The notes below the pieces were generated by a model. That model worked only from the letters and a program-made list of their open reading frames with translations, was not told the DNA's origin and ran no database searches. From an uncultured Prevotellaceae bacterium (GTDB taxonomy: Bacteria; Bacteroidota; Bacteroidia; Bacteroidales; Bacteroidaceae), in contig OMQN01000006.1 of assembly GCA_900313235.1 (NCBI GenBank), positions 1-56,873 of the forward strand: DNA of 56,873 nucleotides. The letters run 5' to 3'. The translations under genes and the position numbers were made by a program. Below, in pieces: positions 17,045 through 25,133 of the stretch (positions are counted from its first letter, which is position 1; the number at the start of each line of letters is the position of its first letter).

Positions 17045-18442
17045 TTACTCGTCCATCTGGAACAGAGGGTCTTCGGGCATCACCATGACGGGCTTCTGTT
17101 CGAAGTCGCGCAACAGTTTGTCGCTGACATACTTCTTGTCGACCACCAGGCGGAACATATATTCACGGAACCAGCGTGCCGACATGATGAGACAGCCCTG
17201 CTGACCCCAACTGCCGCCCCACGAATTCTCGACCTTCCACTTCAGTGGATTGCCCTGAGCGTCGAGGTCGACAGCGGTCAGCGTCATGGCGTGGGTGGAG
17301 CCGCTGTCGAAGGTGGAGATGCGCTCGGCCTTCGTCATATTAAAAGAGGTGTTAAACAGTGAGGCGTAGTCGTAGTTCTCCAGGTCGCAATAGCCACGCT
17401 TACGATCCAGCTGTTTGGCAACATCGTAGGAACTGTAGAGCTTGCGACCATCTTTCAGCGAGGCAATAGCCAATTGCTCAATATCCTCCATAGGCAGGTT
17501 CAGATACTTCCAGTTGTGGCCGTCGTAGACATGGCGGTCGTACTCCACCTCGTAGGTCTTGTAGTATTCGCGACGCGGGTCGTTCATCACCATGATGAAC
17601 GTGCCGTTGAGGGGTCCACCCACCGTCTCCTCATAGAACGACTTAGGGGTATACTTCTTAGCAGGTGTGAGGGCCTTGCCGTCCTTGTCCTTGAAGGCAT
17701 AGGTGAACTCCTTGACGGGTTCGCCCAGTGTGATGACGAGCATGTGGTATATCTCGCTGAGCATCTCCGTCTTGCGCTGTTCGATGGCTTTGGCTTTCTT
17801 GCCCTCGCTGACCATCTTTCGCAACTCCAGACCCTGCTCGCGTAACTTCGACTTGATGATGCTCGACATCTTGGAAGTGTTGTCAGCAGAATAGGTCTCG
17901 GGCTGTACGTCAGCAGGCACCAGGCCATACTTCTCAGCCAGGTCTGCAACACCACAGAAGGTGCCGCCATCATTCAGCGGGTAGTGGAAGAAGAACTGCA
18001 CGCGCTGGTCGTCGATGGGCTTCTTGCTGGTGTCGATGATGCCCTGCAACATGAGGTTGGCCTTCTCCAATTGGTCCCAGAAAAAGAGATAGTCCTGCGA
18101 AAAGAGTACGCTGAGCGAGTCAGTGCGCTGGGCAAAATTGGCACGCAGCACGTTGAGTCCGCTGAACATCCAGCAACGGCCGCTGGACTGCTGGTCGGTG
18201 ATGGACTGTTTCTTGGTCTCTACGCTAAAATAGGTATCCAAGACTCCCGCATTCTGGCGGTTCTGTGCCAGATTATCAATAGCGTTGGCTGCCAGCGCAT
18301 TGCGCAGGGCACGGTCAGAGGGCGTGGGGGCATTCTGCTGTTCTATCTGCTGCAGCATCTGCGGACTGATGCCACCCTGTTTTTGCTGTGCTGAGAGACC
18401 GAGGGTCATCATCAGCGACAGACTGCATACGATTGTTCTCAT
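17045..18442 (-). CDS. pepC: C1-family peptidase (bleomycin hydrolase/PepC type), secreted
   Basis: Papain-superfamily cysteine peptidase of the C1B group, 465 residues. The catalytic Cys90 lies in DQQSSGRCWMFSGLN, the catalytic His in STHAMTLTAVD near 385 and the Asn in VENSWGGSWG near 405. A signal peptide ending SAQQ around residue 18-20 predicts export to the periplasm, unlike the cytosolic lactococcal PepC. Such enzymes remove N-terminal residues from peptides, often as hexamers. It lies 6 nt after the M48 peptidase gene, so the two exported peptidases form one unit. Confidence 0.92.
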   Translation of the reverse strand: MRTIVCSLSLMMTLGLSAQQKQGGISPQMLQQIEQQNAPTPSDRALRNALAANAIDNLAQNRQNAGVLDTYFSVETKKQSITDQQSSGRCWMFSGLNVLRANFAQRTDSLSVLFSQDYLFFWDQLEKANLMLQGIIDTSKKPIDDQRVQFFFHYPLNDGGTFCGVADLAEKYGLVPADVQPETYSADNTSKMSSIIKSKLREQGLELRKMVSEGKKAKAIEQRKTEMLSEIYHMLVITLGEPVKEFTYAFKDKDGKALTPAKKYTPKSFYEETVGGPLNGTFIMVMNDPRREYYKTYEVEYDRHVYDGHNWKYLNLPMEDIEQLAIASLKDGRKLYSSYDVAKQLDRKRGYCDLENYDYASLFNTSFNMTKAERISTFDSGSTHAMTLTAVDLDAQGNPLKWKVENSWGGSWGQQGCLIMSARWFREYMFRLVVDKKYVSDKLLRDFEQKPVMVMPEDPLFQMDE

Positions 18443-18448
18443 GTCGGT

Positions 18449-19330
18449 TTATTTCTTCTTTTTAGATTTCTTACTTGATATGTGGAAGGTCTTCATATTG
18501 CTGCTATTGCCATTGCCCAGGCGTGCCTTATAGTACTTCCGAGCCTCAGGCAGCCACCCCTGTATCTGTTTGATACGCGTGGCATCGCTGGGGTGCGTGC
18601 TCAGCCAAGAGGTAGATCCGCCGCCCGTAGCCTGCGACATGCGCTGCCAGAAGCTGACAGCAGCCTCGGGGTCGTAGCCTGCCATAGCGGCAAAGATAAT
18701 GCCCAGATGGTCGGCCTCGCTCTCATGGTCGCGCGAATACTTAGCACTGGCTCCTTGGGCACCCAGTCCGAAGACGGTGCCTGCCACCTGCTGTAAACCG
18801 GAGCTGGCACCAGCACCAGCCATCAGCACGCCCAATGCCTGGGCACCATACTGCTGTTTGATGGCTGTCGACATCTGCTCGGCAGAGTGCTTTGCAACGG
18901 CATGGGCAATCTCGTGACCCAGCACGATGGCCAACGACGTCTCGTCACGCGTGACGGGCAGCAGTCCCTCGTAGACCACAATCTTGCCGCCAGGCATGCA
19001 GAAAGCATTCACCTGCTGGTCTTGCACCAGGTTGAACTCCCACTTATACTGGGAGACCTCGCTGCCCAATCCGTTGGCGTTGAGATACGACACGACGGCA
19101 TTGGCCAGGTTCTGCCCTACCCGCTTGACCATTGCCGTATTGGCAGCATTCGTCGAGGGTTTGGCACTCTGCATATACTGCTGGTACTGCTGGTTGGACA
19201 GGCTCAGCACCTGTTCGTCAGACACCATCAGCGTTCTCTTTCTGCCCGTAATGGGCACTGTCGACGACGTACCGCACCCCACCAGGATGGCGGCAACCAA
19301 TGCCAACAATACGATTCTCATCTTTCTCAT
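18449..19330 (-). CDS. M48-family metallopeptidase, lipoprotein
   Basis: Zinc peptidase of the M48 group (BepA/YcaL/LoiP-like). The protein begins MRKMRIVLLALVAAILVGCG, a lipoprotein signal with the lipobox LVGC and Cys19. The HEIAHAVAKHS zinc motif lies near residue 134, with the third ligand in HESEADHLGI near 200. Family members act in outer-membrane protein quality control. An earlier in-frame ATG at 19390 is rejected because a -7 promoter element (TACTTTTG) lies at 19379-19386, downstream of it. Followed 6 nt later by pepC. Confidence 0.92.
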   Translation of the reverse strand: MRKMRIVLLALVAAILVGCGTSSTVPITGRKRTLMVSDEQVLSLSNQQYQQYMQSAKPSTNAANTAMVKRVGQNLANAVVSYLNANGLGSEVSQYKWEFNLVQDQQVNAFCMPGGKIVVYEGLLPVTRDETSLAIVLGHEIAHAVAKHSAEQMSTAIKQQYGAQALGVLMAGAGASSGLQQVAGTVFGLGAQGASAKYSRDHESEADHLGIIFAAMAGYDPEAAVSFWQRMSQATGGGSTSWLSTHPSDATRIKQIQGWLPEARKYYKARLGNGNSSNMKTFHISSKKSKKKK

Positions 19331-19378
19331 CTGACTCTCTTTTTGGTTAGTGTTGTCACTAAGTATGATTTCAAACCG

Positions 19379-19410
19379 CAAAAGTAACAATTATTTTGCA
19401 GCTAACCAAA
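19379..19410 (-). promoter_or_regulatory. Promoter of the M48-pepC unit
   Basis: Minus strand: TTTG (plus 19407-19410), 20 nt, TACTTTTG (plus 19379-19386). It fixes the start of the peptidase at 19330. Confidence 0.75.
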
Positions 19411-19433
19411 TTATTTGGCATAAAACAAAGAAA

Positions 19434-19462
19434 GAGGCACTGCCTCAACGGCAATGCCCCTC
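19434..19462 (-). terminator. Terminator after the small secreted protein gene
   Basis: Minus strand GAGGGGCAUUGCC pairs with GGCAGUGCCUC around a GUUGA loop, followed by UUUCUUUGUUUU. Confidence 0.7.
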
Positions 19463-19505
19463 ACTTTTTCATAACATTAATACTACTAACTAAACTATCT
19501 ATCAA

Positions 19506-19856
19506 CTATCTCAAACCACGGTTGGCGAGTGTAATGTTCAGCAGCATCACGTACTTACGATACTGATCCTTGTTGAGGATGTAGTTCATGTAAGCCAGAT
19601 CCTTGTTGACAGCCTTCTCAACCATCTTTGAACGCTCGTCCTTGCCATACTGAGCAGCAAACATCATCTCCGTAGAGAAAGTCTTGTGAACCTCAGCAAC
19701 GCTCTCTACCTGATCGTTGGTCAGACCCAGTGCGTGTGCCAGTGACTTCATGTTGACTGTCATGTTGTATGCCTCGGTGGTATTCATACCTTCGTTTTCT
19801 GCAAACGTTGTTGTCATGCTCATCAGAGCAACCAGTGTCAATAAAATCTTTTTCAT
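19506..19856 (-). CDS. Small secreted protein of unknown function
   Basis: 116 residues starting MKKILLTLVALMSMTTTFAE, a clean signal peptide with a likely cleavage after TFA. The mature part is about 97 residues, helical and rich in Met, Lys and Asn, with a conserved-looking ALGLTNDQVESVAEVHKTFSTEM segment. I recall similar small exported proteins in Bacteroides and Prevotella without a known role. The earlier in-frame ATG at 19982 lies upstream of the promoter and is rejected. Own promoter and own terminator, so probably monocistronic. Confidence 0.8.
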   Translation of the reverse strand: MKKILLTLVALMSMTTTFAENEGMNTTEAYNMTVNMKSLAHALGLTNDQVESVAEVHKTFSTEMMFAAQYGKDERSKMVEKAVNKDLAYMNYILNKDQYRKYVMLLNITLANRGLR

Positions 19857-19926
19857 TTTTGTTACCCTTTCTTTAATCTTTAACTTTACCTTTAATAATG
19901 TTATCCTTTTTTCCTTTTTGACGATG

Positions 19927-19934
19927 CAAAGGTA
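19927..19934 (-). promoter_or_regulatory. -7 promoter element of the small secreted protein gene
   Basis: TACCTTTG on the minus strand, about 71 nt upstream of the start codon at 19856; sets the gene start downstream of 19927. Confidence 0.6.
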
Positions 19935-19995
19935 CGACGTTTTTCGATGCCTTCCAAACTTTTCAGGGAATTGTGTGCGCAAACACCCCTAATTC

Positions 19996-20039
19996 TTGAC
20001 CTTTGTCAAAGAAACCCAAGAATCCTTGATTTTCGTCAA
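19996..20039. promoter_or_regulatory. Paired inverted repeats TTGAC-N4-GTCAA, candidate operators
   Basis: Two 14-nt dyads, TTGACCTTTGTCAA (19996-20009) and TTGATTTTCGTCAA (20026-20039), have centres 30 bp apart, close to three helical turns. They lie between the divergent promoters of the small secreted protein gene and slyD. No other such pair is obvious in the window. Confidence 0.5.
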
Positions 20040-20088
20040 AATGAAAGAAAAAACCCCTTATCGATGGCATTATTTCATTGTTTTTCAT

Positions 20089-20096
20089 TACCTTTG
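20089..20096 (+). promoter_or_regulatory. -7 promoter element of slyD-aroC
   Basis: TACCTTTG with a start site expected around 20101, about 20 nt before the slyD ATG. No good -33 TTTG is seen at the expected distance, which suggests activation by a regulator. Confidence 0.65.
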
Positions 20097-20121
20097 CATC
20101 CAAATTTTAATAATAAGGTAT

Positions 20122-20748
20122 ATGGACAACAAAACAAACAAGTACATTGCCGTCTCTTACAAGTTGTATGTAGACGGTGAAAGCGGTAAGGAACTCATCG
20201 AGGAAGCCCCCGCCACACGCCCTTTCTCATTCATCACAGGCTTCGGCTTTGCCCTCGACAAGTTCGAGCAGCAGATGATTGCCACAGAGCAGGGTCAGAA
20301 CTTTAATCTCACACTGAGCAAGGAAGAAGGCTATGGCGAATATCACGACGAGTATGTCCTGGACCTCGATCGCAATATGTTCTGCATCAACGGGCACTTC
20401 GACCACGAACATATCTACAAAGACGCCATTGTTCCTCTGCAGAACGACCAGGGTGAGCGCTTCAATGGTCGCGTGCTGGAGATTGGCGAAGAGAAAGTGA
20501 AGATGGACCTCAACCACCCGTTGGCTGGCGAGACGCTCTACTTCGAGGGTACTGTACTGGAGAACCGCGAGGCCACCAAGGAAGAAGTTGACCACATGAT
20601 GAAACACCTGACAGGTGGCTGCGGAGGTCATTGCGACAGCTGCGGAGGTGGTTGCGACCACGATGACTGCGGCTGCGGTCACGATCACGACCACGACCAC
20701 GACCACGAGCACCACCACGACGGTTGCGGCTGCGGTCACTGCCACTAA
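20122..20748 (+). CDS. slyD: SlyD-like FKBP peptidyl-prolyl isomerase with metal-binding tail
   Basis: 208 residues. The FKBP core begins near residue 6, with an inserted-in-flap domain as in SlyD; the core reads ATRPFSFITGFGFALDKFE and NLTLSKEEGYGEYH, where canonical SlyD has PLEFLHG and peptide-binding residues. The last 40 residues are made almost wholly of His, Cys, Asp and Gly (GGCGGHCDSCGGGCDHDDCG and a run of alternating H and D), a nickel/zinc-binding tail as in E. coli SlyD. I use the ATG at 20122 because the promoter -7 box lies at 20089-20096. Followed after 52 nt by aroC. Confidence 0.93.
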   Translation: MDNKTNKYIAVSYKLYVDGESGKELIEEAPATRPFSFITGFGFALDKFEQQMIATEQGQNFNLTLSKEEGYGEYHDEYVLDLDRNMFCINGHFDHEHIYKDAIVPLQNDQGERFNGRVLEIGEEKVKMDLNHPLAGETLYFEGTVLENREATKEEVDHMMKHLTGGCGGHCDSCGGGCDHDDCGCGHDHDHDHDHEHHHDGCGCGHCH

Positions 20749-20762
20749 TTACCCCATCAAAA

Positions 20763-20800
20763 ACCATTAGACCCCAAAGGCCCAAAGCCCCATTAGCCCC
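20763..20800. repeat. Period-7 gap repeats between slyD and aroC
   Basis: Degenerate 7-nt units ACCATTA, GACCCCA, AAGGCCC, AAAGCCC, CATTAGC run up to the aroC start codon. Confidence 0.5.
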
Positions 20801-21922
20801 ATGAATAGTATAGGAAGAATCTTCAGAGTGACGACGTTTGGCGAGAGCCACGGTGACGCCATAGGTGGTGTGGTTGATGGTATGCCTGCAGGCATCGCTA
20901 TCGACACCGACTTCATCCAGCAAGAGCTGAACAGACGGCGCCCAGGACAGAGCAACATCACGACAGCACGCAACGAGTCCGATCGCGTAGAACTGCTCAG
21001 TGGCGTCTTTGAGGGCAAGTCGACAGGCTGTCCTATTGGCTTCATCGTACGCAACGAGAACCAGCACTCCGCTGACTACGACAACATGCGCGAGGTCTTC
21101 CGCCCCTCACATGCCGACTACACCTATACACAGAAGTATGGTGTGCGCGACCATCGCGGTGGCGGACGCTCATCGGCTCGCATCACCATCAGTCGCTGCG
21201 TGGCTGGTGCCTTGGCGAAATTGGTATTGCGCCAGCTGGGCATTGAGATTGCTGCGTACACGTCGCAGGTGGGCCCTATCGCACTGGAGCACGACTACCA
21301 CCGCTACGACCTCTCGCTGACAGAGAGCAATGCCGTACGCTGTCCTGACCAGCTGAAGGCAGAGGAGATGATACAACTCATCCAGCAGGTCAAGGCTGAG
21401 GGCGACACTATTGGTGGTGTCATCACCTGTGTCATCAAGGGCTGTCCCGTTGGACTGGGCGAACCGGAATTCGGAAAGTTGCATGCCCAACTGGGTGCTG
21501 CCATGCTGAGCATCAATGCCGTAAAGGGCTTTGAATATGGCGATGGCTTTGCTGCCGTCACCCAGCGTGGCTCTGAGCAAAACGACATTTTCACAGTGGA
21601 CAACAACGTGTGTCGCGATTCCTTTGCGACATCTCATTCCGTCGTTACCACGAAGACCAACCATAGCGGAGGCATCCAGGGAGGCATCTCCAACGGACAG
21701 GACATTTTCTTCCGTGTGGCTTTTAAGCCCGTCGCCACCCTACTCCGCGAACAAGAAACGGTGGACATTCACGGAAAAGCCACCACACTGACCGCCCGAG
21801 GACGCCACGACGCTTGTGTCTTACCTCGCGCCGTACCTGTTGTAGAAGCAATGGCTGCAATCACCATATTAGATGCTTATCTGGTTTATAAAAGTGTAAA
21901 AAACGGAGATATTTGCATCTAA
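20801..21922 (+). CDS. aroC: Chorismate synthase
   Basis: Last step of the shikimate pathway: EPSP to chorismate, using reduced FMN. 373 residues with TTFGESHG near 11, RPGQSNI near 48, [14 protein letters not shown] near 103 and [11 protein letters not shown] near 121. The N-terminal [18 protein letters not shown] is the family start. It lies 52 nt after slyD on the same strand and supplies chorismate for the separate Phe/Tyr operon at 10.8-16.9 kb. A candidate small RNA with its own promoter follows. Confidence 0.97.
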   Translation: MNSIGRIFRVTTFGESHGDAIGGVVDGMPAGIAIDTDFIQQELNRRRPGQSNITTARNESDRVELLSGVFEGKSTGCPIGFIVRNENQHSADYDNMREVFRPSHADYTYTQKYGVRDHRGGGRSSARITISRCVAGALAKLVLRQLGIEIAAYTSQVGPIALEHDYHRYDLSLTESNAVRCPDQLKAEEMIQLIQQVKAEGDTIGGVITCVIKGCPVGLGEPEFGKLHAQLGAAMLSINAVKGFEYGDGFAAVTQRGSEQNDIFTVDNNVCRDSFATSHSVVTTKTNHSGGIQGGISNGQDIFFRVAFKPVATLLREQETVDIHGKATTLTARGRHDACVLPRAVPVVEAMAAITILDAYLVYKSVKNGDICI

Positions 21923-21945
21923 ATGCAAAAAAAACAAAAAAATAA

Positions 21946-21975
21946 TTGCAGTTTAAAGATTTTATACTATCTTTG
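21946..21975 (+). promoter_or_regulatory. Promoter of the candidate small RNA
   Basis: TTG (21946-21948), 19 nt, TATCTTTG (21968-21975), located 46 nt after the aroC stop with no gene downstream on this strand. Confidence 0.7.
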
Positions 21976-21979
21976 CAGG

Positions 21980-22085
21980 AGCTATTAGGGATTTGTGAAA
22001 ATCTGAAATAGCTTTAGTTAAGTCTAGTTTAGTTTTTGTGTTGGTTAAGGGCGACCGTATGGCCGCCCTTAAATTTGTCTTTTTC
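21980..22085 (+). ncRNA. Candidate small RNA of about 105 nt
   Basis: A good promoter is followed after about 70 nt by a strong terminator, with no plausible reading frame between. The 5' part can fold as AGCTATT(AG)GGATTT-GTGA-AAATCT(GA)AATAGCT: 13 pairs broken by a tandem A-G/G-A internal loop. A single-stranded U/G-rich linker follows, then the terminator. I do not recognise the family. The alternative is that the hairpin merely ends aroC transcripts and the promoter match is chance. Confidence 0.5.
22045..22085 (+). terminator. Intrinsic terminator
   Basis: TTAAGGGCG (22045-22053) pairs with CGCCCTTAA (22064-22072), with further CC-GG pairing inside the loop, followed by ATTTGTCTTTTTC. 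Confidence 0.85.
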
Positions 22086-22104
22086 ACTCTTCACTAGCGA
22101 AGTG

Positions 22105-23010
22105 CTACACGCATCCGATAATCTCGTGGATGTCTTGACACCCGTGTACATCGAGCCACTCGTTGATACCGTCTCTTACCTTAATGGTGACAGCAGGATC
22201 GAGGAAGTTGGCAGTACCAATCTCAATGGCCGTAGCACCAGCCATCAGAAACTCCAGCGCATCTTTAGCGGTAGAGATACCTCCCAAGCCTACCACAGGG
22301 ATTCTGACAGCCTTGGCAACCTGATTGACCATACGTAGGGCAACAGGTTTCACGCAGGGGCCAGAGAGTCCGCCAGTACCTATCGACAGTACCTTCTTGC
22401 GCTTCTCGACATCAATAGCCATACCCATCAGCGTATTGATGAGCGACACACTGTCGGCACCCTCAGCCTCTACTGCACGGGCTATCTCCGCAATATCCGT
22501 CACATTGGGTGACAGCTTGACAATCAACGTCTTACGATAAGCCTGACGGACAGCTTTCACAACACTTGATGCTCCTGCACAGGTCACGCCAAAGGCCATG
22601 CCGCCGTCTTTCACGTTCGGACAGGAGATATTCAGTTCAATGGCAGGAATCTTGTCCAAAGCATCAATACGAGCAGCACACTCCGCATAGTCTTCAGGAG
22701 ACGAACCACTGACGTTGACAATCATGTTGGTATCGATGTCCTTGATTTGCGGATAGATGTGTTCACAGAAGTAATCGACACCCTTATTCTGCAGCCCCAC
22801 ACAGTTCAGCATACCGCTAGCAGTCTCTGCCATACGCGGATAGTCATTGCCCTGACGAGGTTTCAGCGTGGTACCCTTCACAATGATACCACCAAGACCA
22901 CCGAGGTCGATGAAATCCTCAAATTCAATGCCATAGCCGAACGTACCGCTGGCAGTCATCACAGGATTCTTCAGGCTCAGCGCCCCAATATTTACGTTTA
23001 ATTTTGCCAT
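22105..23010 (-). CDS. pyrD: Dihydroorotate dehydrogenase, class 1B catalytic subunit
   Basis: FMN enzyme of pyrimidine synthesis oxidising dihydroorotate to orotate. 301 residues: [13 protein letters not shown] near 16, [17 protein letters not shown] near 124 with the catalytic Cys, and [15 protein letters not shown] plus [12 protein letters not shown] in the C-terminal half for FMN phosphate. It needs PyrK to pass electrons to NAD. It follows pyrK by 22 nt, a gap with period-7 repeats. Confidence 0.96.
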   Translation of the reverse strand: MAKLNVNIGALSLKNPVMTASGTFGYGIEFEDFIDLGGLGGIIVKGTTLKPRQGNDYPRMAETASGMLNCVGLQNKGVDYFCEHIYPQIKDIDTNMIVNVSGSSPEDYAECAARIDALDKIPAIELNISCPNVKDGGMAFGVTCAGASSVVKAVRQAYRKTLIVKLSPNVTDIAEIARAVEAEGADSVSLINTLMGMAIDVEKRKKVLSIGTGGLSGPCVKPVALRMVNQVAKAVRIPVVGLGGISTAKDALEFLMAGATAIEIGTANFLDPAVTIKVRDGINEWLDVHGCQDIHEIIGCV

Positions 23011-23019
23011 TTTCTTTTC

Positions 23020-23033
23020 GCTTAACTCTTAAC
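23020..23033. repeat. Short period-7 repeat between pyrK and pyrD
   Basis: Plus-strand GCTTAAC and TCTTAAC, adjacent, the same unit family as the repeat at 15841-15868. Confidence 0.45.
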
Positions 23034-23830
23034 TACGCCCAAAGTAACCTTTGGATATCAAATACGGGACCGTCCTTGCAGACACACAAGTTGCCTTCAG
23101 TGGTCTTCTCTACGCAGCACAGACAAGCCCCCAGTCCGCAGGCCATCATATTCTCCAACGAGGCCTCGCAGTCGATGCCTTTTTCAGTGGCATAGCGTGC
23201 TACAGCCTTCATCATAGGCGTAGGACCGCAGGTAAATAACTTATTGAAGGGCTCGGCAAGTACACTATGGTTAGTAACAAAACCCTTTTCACCCAGTGTG
23301 CCGTCTTCTGTCGTTACGCACACGCGCCCGTACTTATTAAATAAGTCAAGCTCCAAGAGATCTTTCGCACTGCGGCCTCCCAACAGGAAAGTAACCTGAC
23401 AGCCCTGCTGCTGAAGAACTTCGCCCAGATACAACAGAGGAGCCACCCCTACACCGCCACCTACAAGAAGGACTGACGGCTGACGGCTGACGGCAGACTT
23501 CAAACCTCCTGTTTCAGACTTCAAAGAGAAGCCATTGCCCAGTGGTAAAACGCAGTTCAGCGTGTCACCAGGCTGTAAACGGCCTATACGGCGTGTACCG
23601 TCACCAATCGTGGCAACCATCAGCCAGAGTTCGTTGGCACTACGATCCACAAAATTAATAGAGATGGGACGACGCAGGAAGGTAGTCGACGAACCATCTA
23701 CGCGTACCTCAACAAACTGTCCTGGCAGTATCTCCGGAAGAGGATGATCATCTGTCAGTCGCAACAAAACGTGCTTATCACTCAGGCGTTCGACGGCCTT
23801 TACGGATAAATCAAGGATATGTTTCTTCAT
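23033..23830 (-). CDS. pyrK: Dihydroorotate dehydrogenase electron-transfer subunit
   Basis: Ferredoxin-reductase-type partner of PyrD, carrying FAD and a [2Fe-2S] cluster and using NAD as acceptor. 265 residues: FAD-binding RRPISINF near 54, NAD-binding LLVGGGVGVAPLLYLGE near 119, and the four cluster cysteines in CEASLENMMACGLGACLCC and NLCVCKDG near 219-255. It precedes pyrD in the same unit. Promoter: TTTG (23869-23872), 22 nt, TAATTTTG (23839-23846) on the minus strand. Confidence 0.95.
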   Translation of the reverse strand: MKKHILDLSVKAVERLSDKHVLLRLTDDHPLPEILPGQFVEVRVDGSSTTFLRRPISINFVDRSANELWLMVATIGDGTRRIGRLQPGDTLNCVLPLGNGFSLKSETGGLKSAVSRQPSVLLVGGGVGVAPLLYLGEVLQQQGCQVTFLLGGRSAKDLLELDLFNKYGRVCVTTEDGTLGEKGFVTNHSVLAEPFNKLFTCGPTPMMKAVARYATEKGIDCEASLENMMACGLGACLCCVEKTTEGNLCVCKDGPVFDIQRLLWA

Positions 23831-23838
23831 AACGACTG

Positions 23839-23872
23839 CAAAATTACGAAAAATCCGCGTAATCCGTGCAAA
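23839..23872 (-). promoter_or_regulatory. Promoter of pyrK-pyrD
   Basis: Minus strand TTTG-N22-TAATTTTG, with the -7 element only 9 nt before the pyrK ATG, so the mRNA leader would be very short. Confidence 0.65.
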
Positions 23873-23890
23873 GAGTGAATAAAAAACAAA

Positions 23891-24376
23891 CTATTTCTTG
23901 GCAGGAACAAAAGATTCGTATGTCTGATCGTCGTAATAAACCCTGATTTCTGTTACTTTTCGTGGTTCTTTGTCAATTATTTTGATTTCTTCTCGAGCCA
24001 TTTCCTGGTGTGTACTTTTTACACCATGCTGAAAAGTAGTCGGTTGAGCGACTGACTGACCACCAAAAAGTGAAGGTTGATCAAAATTCAGCATCTGATC
24101 TGACCCTCCAACAGGGAGTTCAGCAGGCATTTCTGAAGCACCAGAATCAGCGGTAGGGTGGGTCATATACATTTCACCGGTACCCCACAACAACCAATCG
24201 GCACTAATGTCAGGAATTTTCGTTTTGATGGCTTCGACAATATTCAGGGTAGGACGGGTACGTCCATTGAAAATACTCGAAAGAGTAGCGGGGGCGAGTT
24301 GGAGGAAATCAGCAAACACCTGTTGGGTCATGTGCTGGTCTTCCATGATGAGTCTGATGCGATCTTTTAGTTCCAT
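23891..24376 (-). CDS. XRE-family transcriptional regulator
   Basis: 161 residues. An N-terminal helix-turn-helix of the Cro/CI type spans about residues 5-60 (MTQQVFADFLQLAPATLSSIFNGRTRPTLNIVEAIKTK). The middle is a low-complexity linker, and the C-terminus (KIIDKEPRKVTEIRVYYDDQTYESFVPAKK) is short and conserved-looking. Proteins of this shape are common in Bacteroidales; the target is unknown. It is preceded by about 750 bp without genes, containing five CCGAAT copies, which may include its own operator sites. Confidence 0.88.
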   Translation of the reverse strand: MELKDRIRLIMEDQHMTQQVFADFLQLAPATLSSIFNGRTRPTLNIVEAIKTKIPDISADWLLWGTGEMYMTHPTADSGASEMPAELPVGGSDQMLNFDQPSLFGGQSVAQPTTFQHGVKSTHQEMAREEIKIIDKEPRKVTEIRVYYDDQTYESFVPAKK

Positions 24377-24420
24377 AATGAATCAAATAGGGGCCAAAAG
24401 CCCAGTTTTCAATGATTTTA

Positions 24421-24451
24421 CAAAGGTAAAGAGAAAAAATGAATTGTGCAA
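24421..24451 (-). promoter_or_regulatory. Promoter of the XRE regulator
   Basis: Minus strand TTG (plus 24449-24451), 20 nt, TACCTTTG (plus 24421-24428), about 45 nt upstream of the start codon. Confidence 0.7.
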
Positions 24452-25133
24452 GAAATCTAAAGAGAATTTTAAGATGTGAAATTTAAATTTGCGATTTAAA
24501 ACTTTAAATCTGTAGTTTTTAAAATGTATACCGAATACTTCAGAAACACAAACCCGAATTGTAGAACAAAAAACGAAATTAAAGAAATCTTCAAATCAAT
24601 AAATGCAAATAATTGGGTATAAATGAATTAATTATGTAATTCTGCTGCATATCTCATACTATATGCAGTTTTGTATAGAACGTTGAAAGGTTATAGTTCC
24701 ATCTAACTACAATAAAAATACACAAAGTATTGGTTTTTAGAGAATTACGTTTCGTAAAACGTCTTGTATATGTATGAATATCCAAATCCGAATACACCAA
24801 TTCGTGTTTACGTATTCAAAGTTTACGGCCGTAATTTTGCTTTACAAATTCCGAATATCGTGTTTTAATATCCGAATTGAGCGATGTGACCATACACATT
24901 TAGATTTCAAAATCAACAATTATAAACCATAAAAATCGTTAAACATAAATTCCGGACTCCAGAATGAAGCCATTTTTTTCATTTTTGCGTTATTCTGAAT
25001 CAGCGGTCACGAAGCGAAAAATACGCGAAATATGAGGCGTTATAATTCGCTGAAATCCCTTTGCAGACAGGCGATTGAGCCCCAAATTTTATGTCTGGGG
25101 AAAATGAGCAACGAGAAAAAAAATGGAGAAAAA
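24452..25133. other. AT-rich region without genes, carrying five CCGAAT copies
   Basis: About 680 bp between the end of holA and the XRE promoter with no open frame of note, no tRNA and no DnaA-box cluster. The hexamer CCGAAT occurs at 24531, 24554, 24788, 24851 and 24872, always in the same orientation and often within ATCCGAATA-like context. The last three are 63 and 21 bp apart, multiples of the helical repeat. A short stem (CCCCA/TGGGG) lies near 25080-25100. Confidence 0.5.

Noticed and set aside
22045-22072. Terminator for pyrD on the minus strand
   Set aside because: On the minus strand the hairpin is not followed by a U run, so it serves the plus strand only.
24452-25133. Replication origin in the AT-rich gap next to holA
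   Set aside because: No cluster of DnaA boxes (TTATCCACA-like) and no dnaA or dnaN nearby; holA is not an origin marker.
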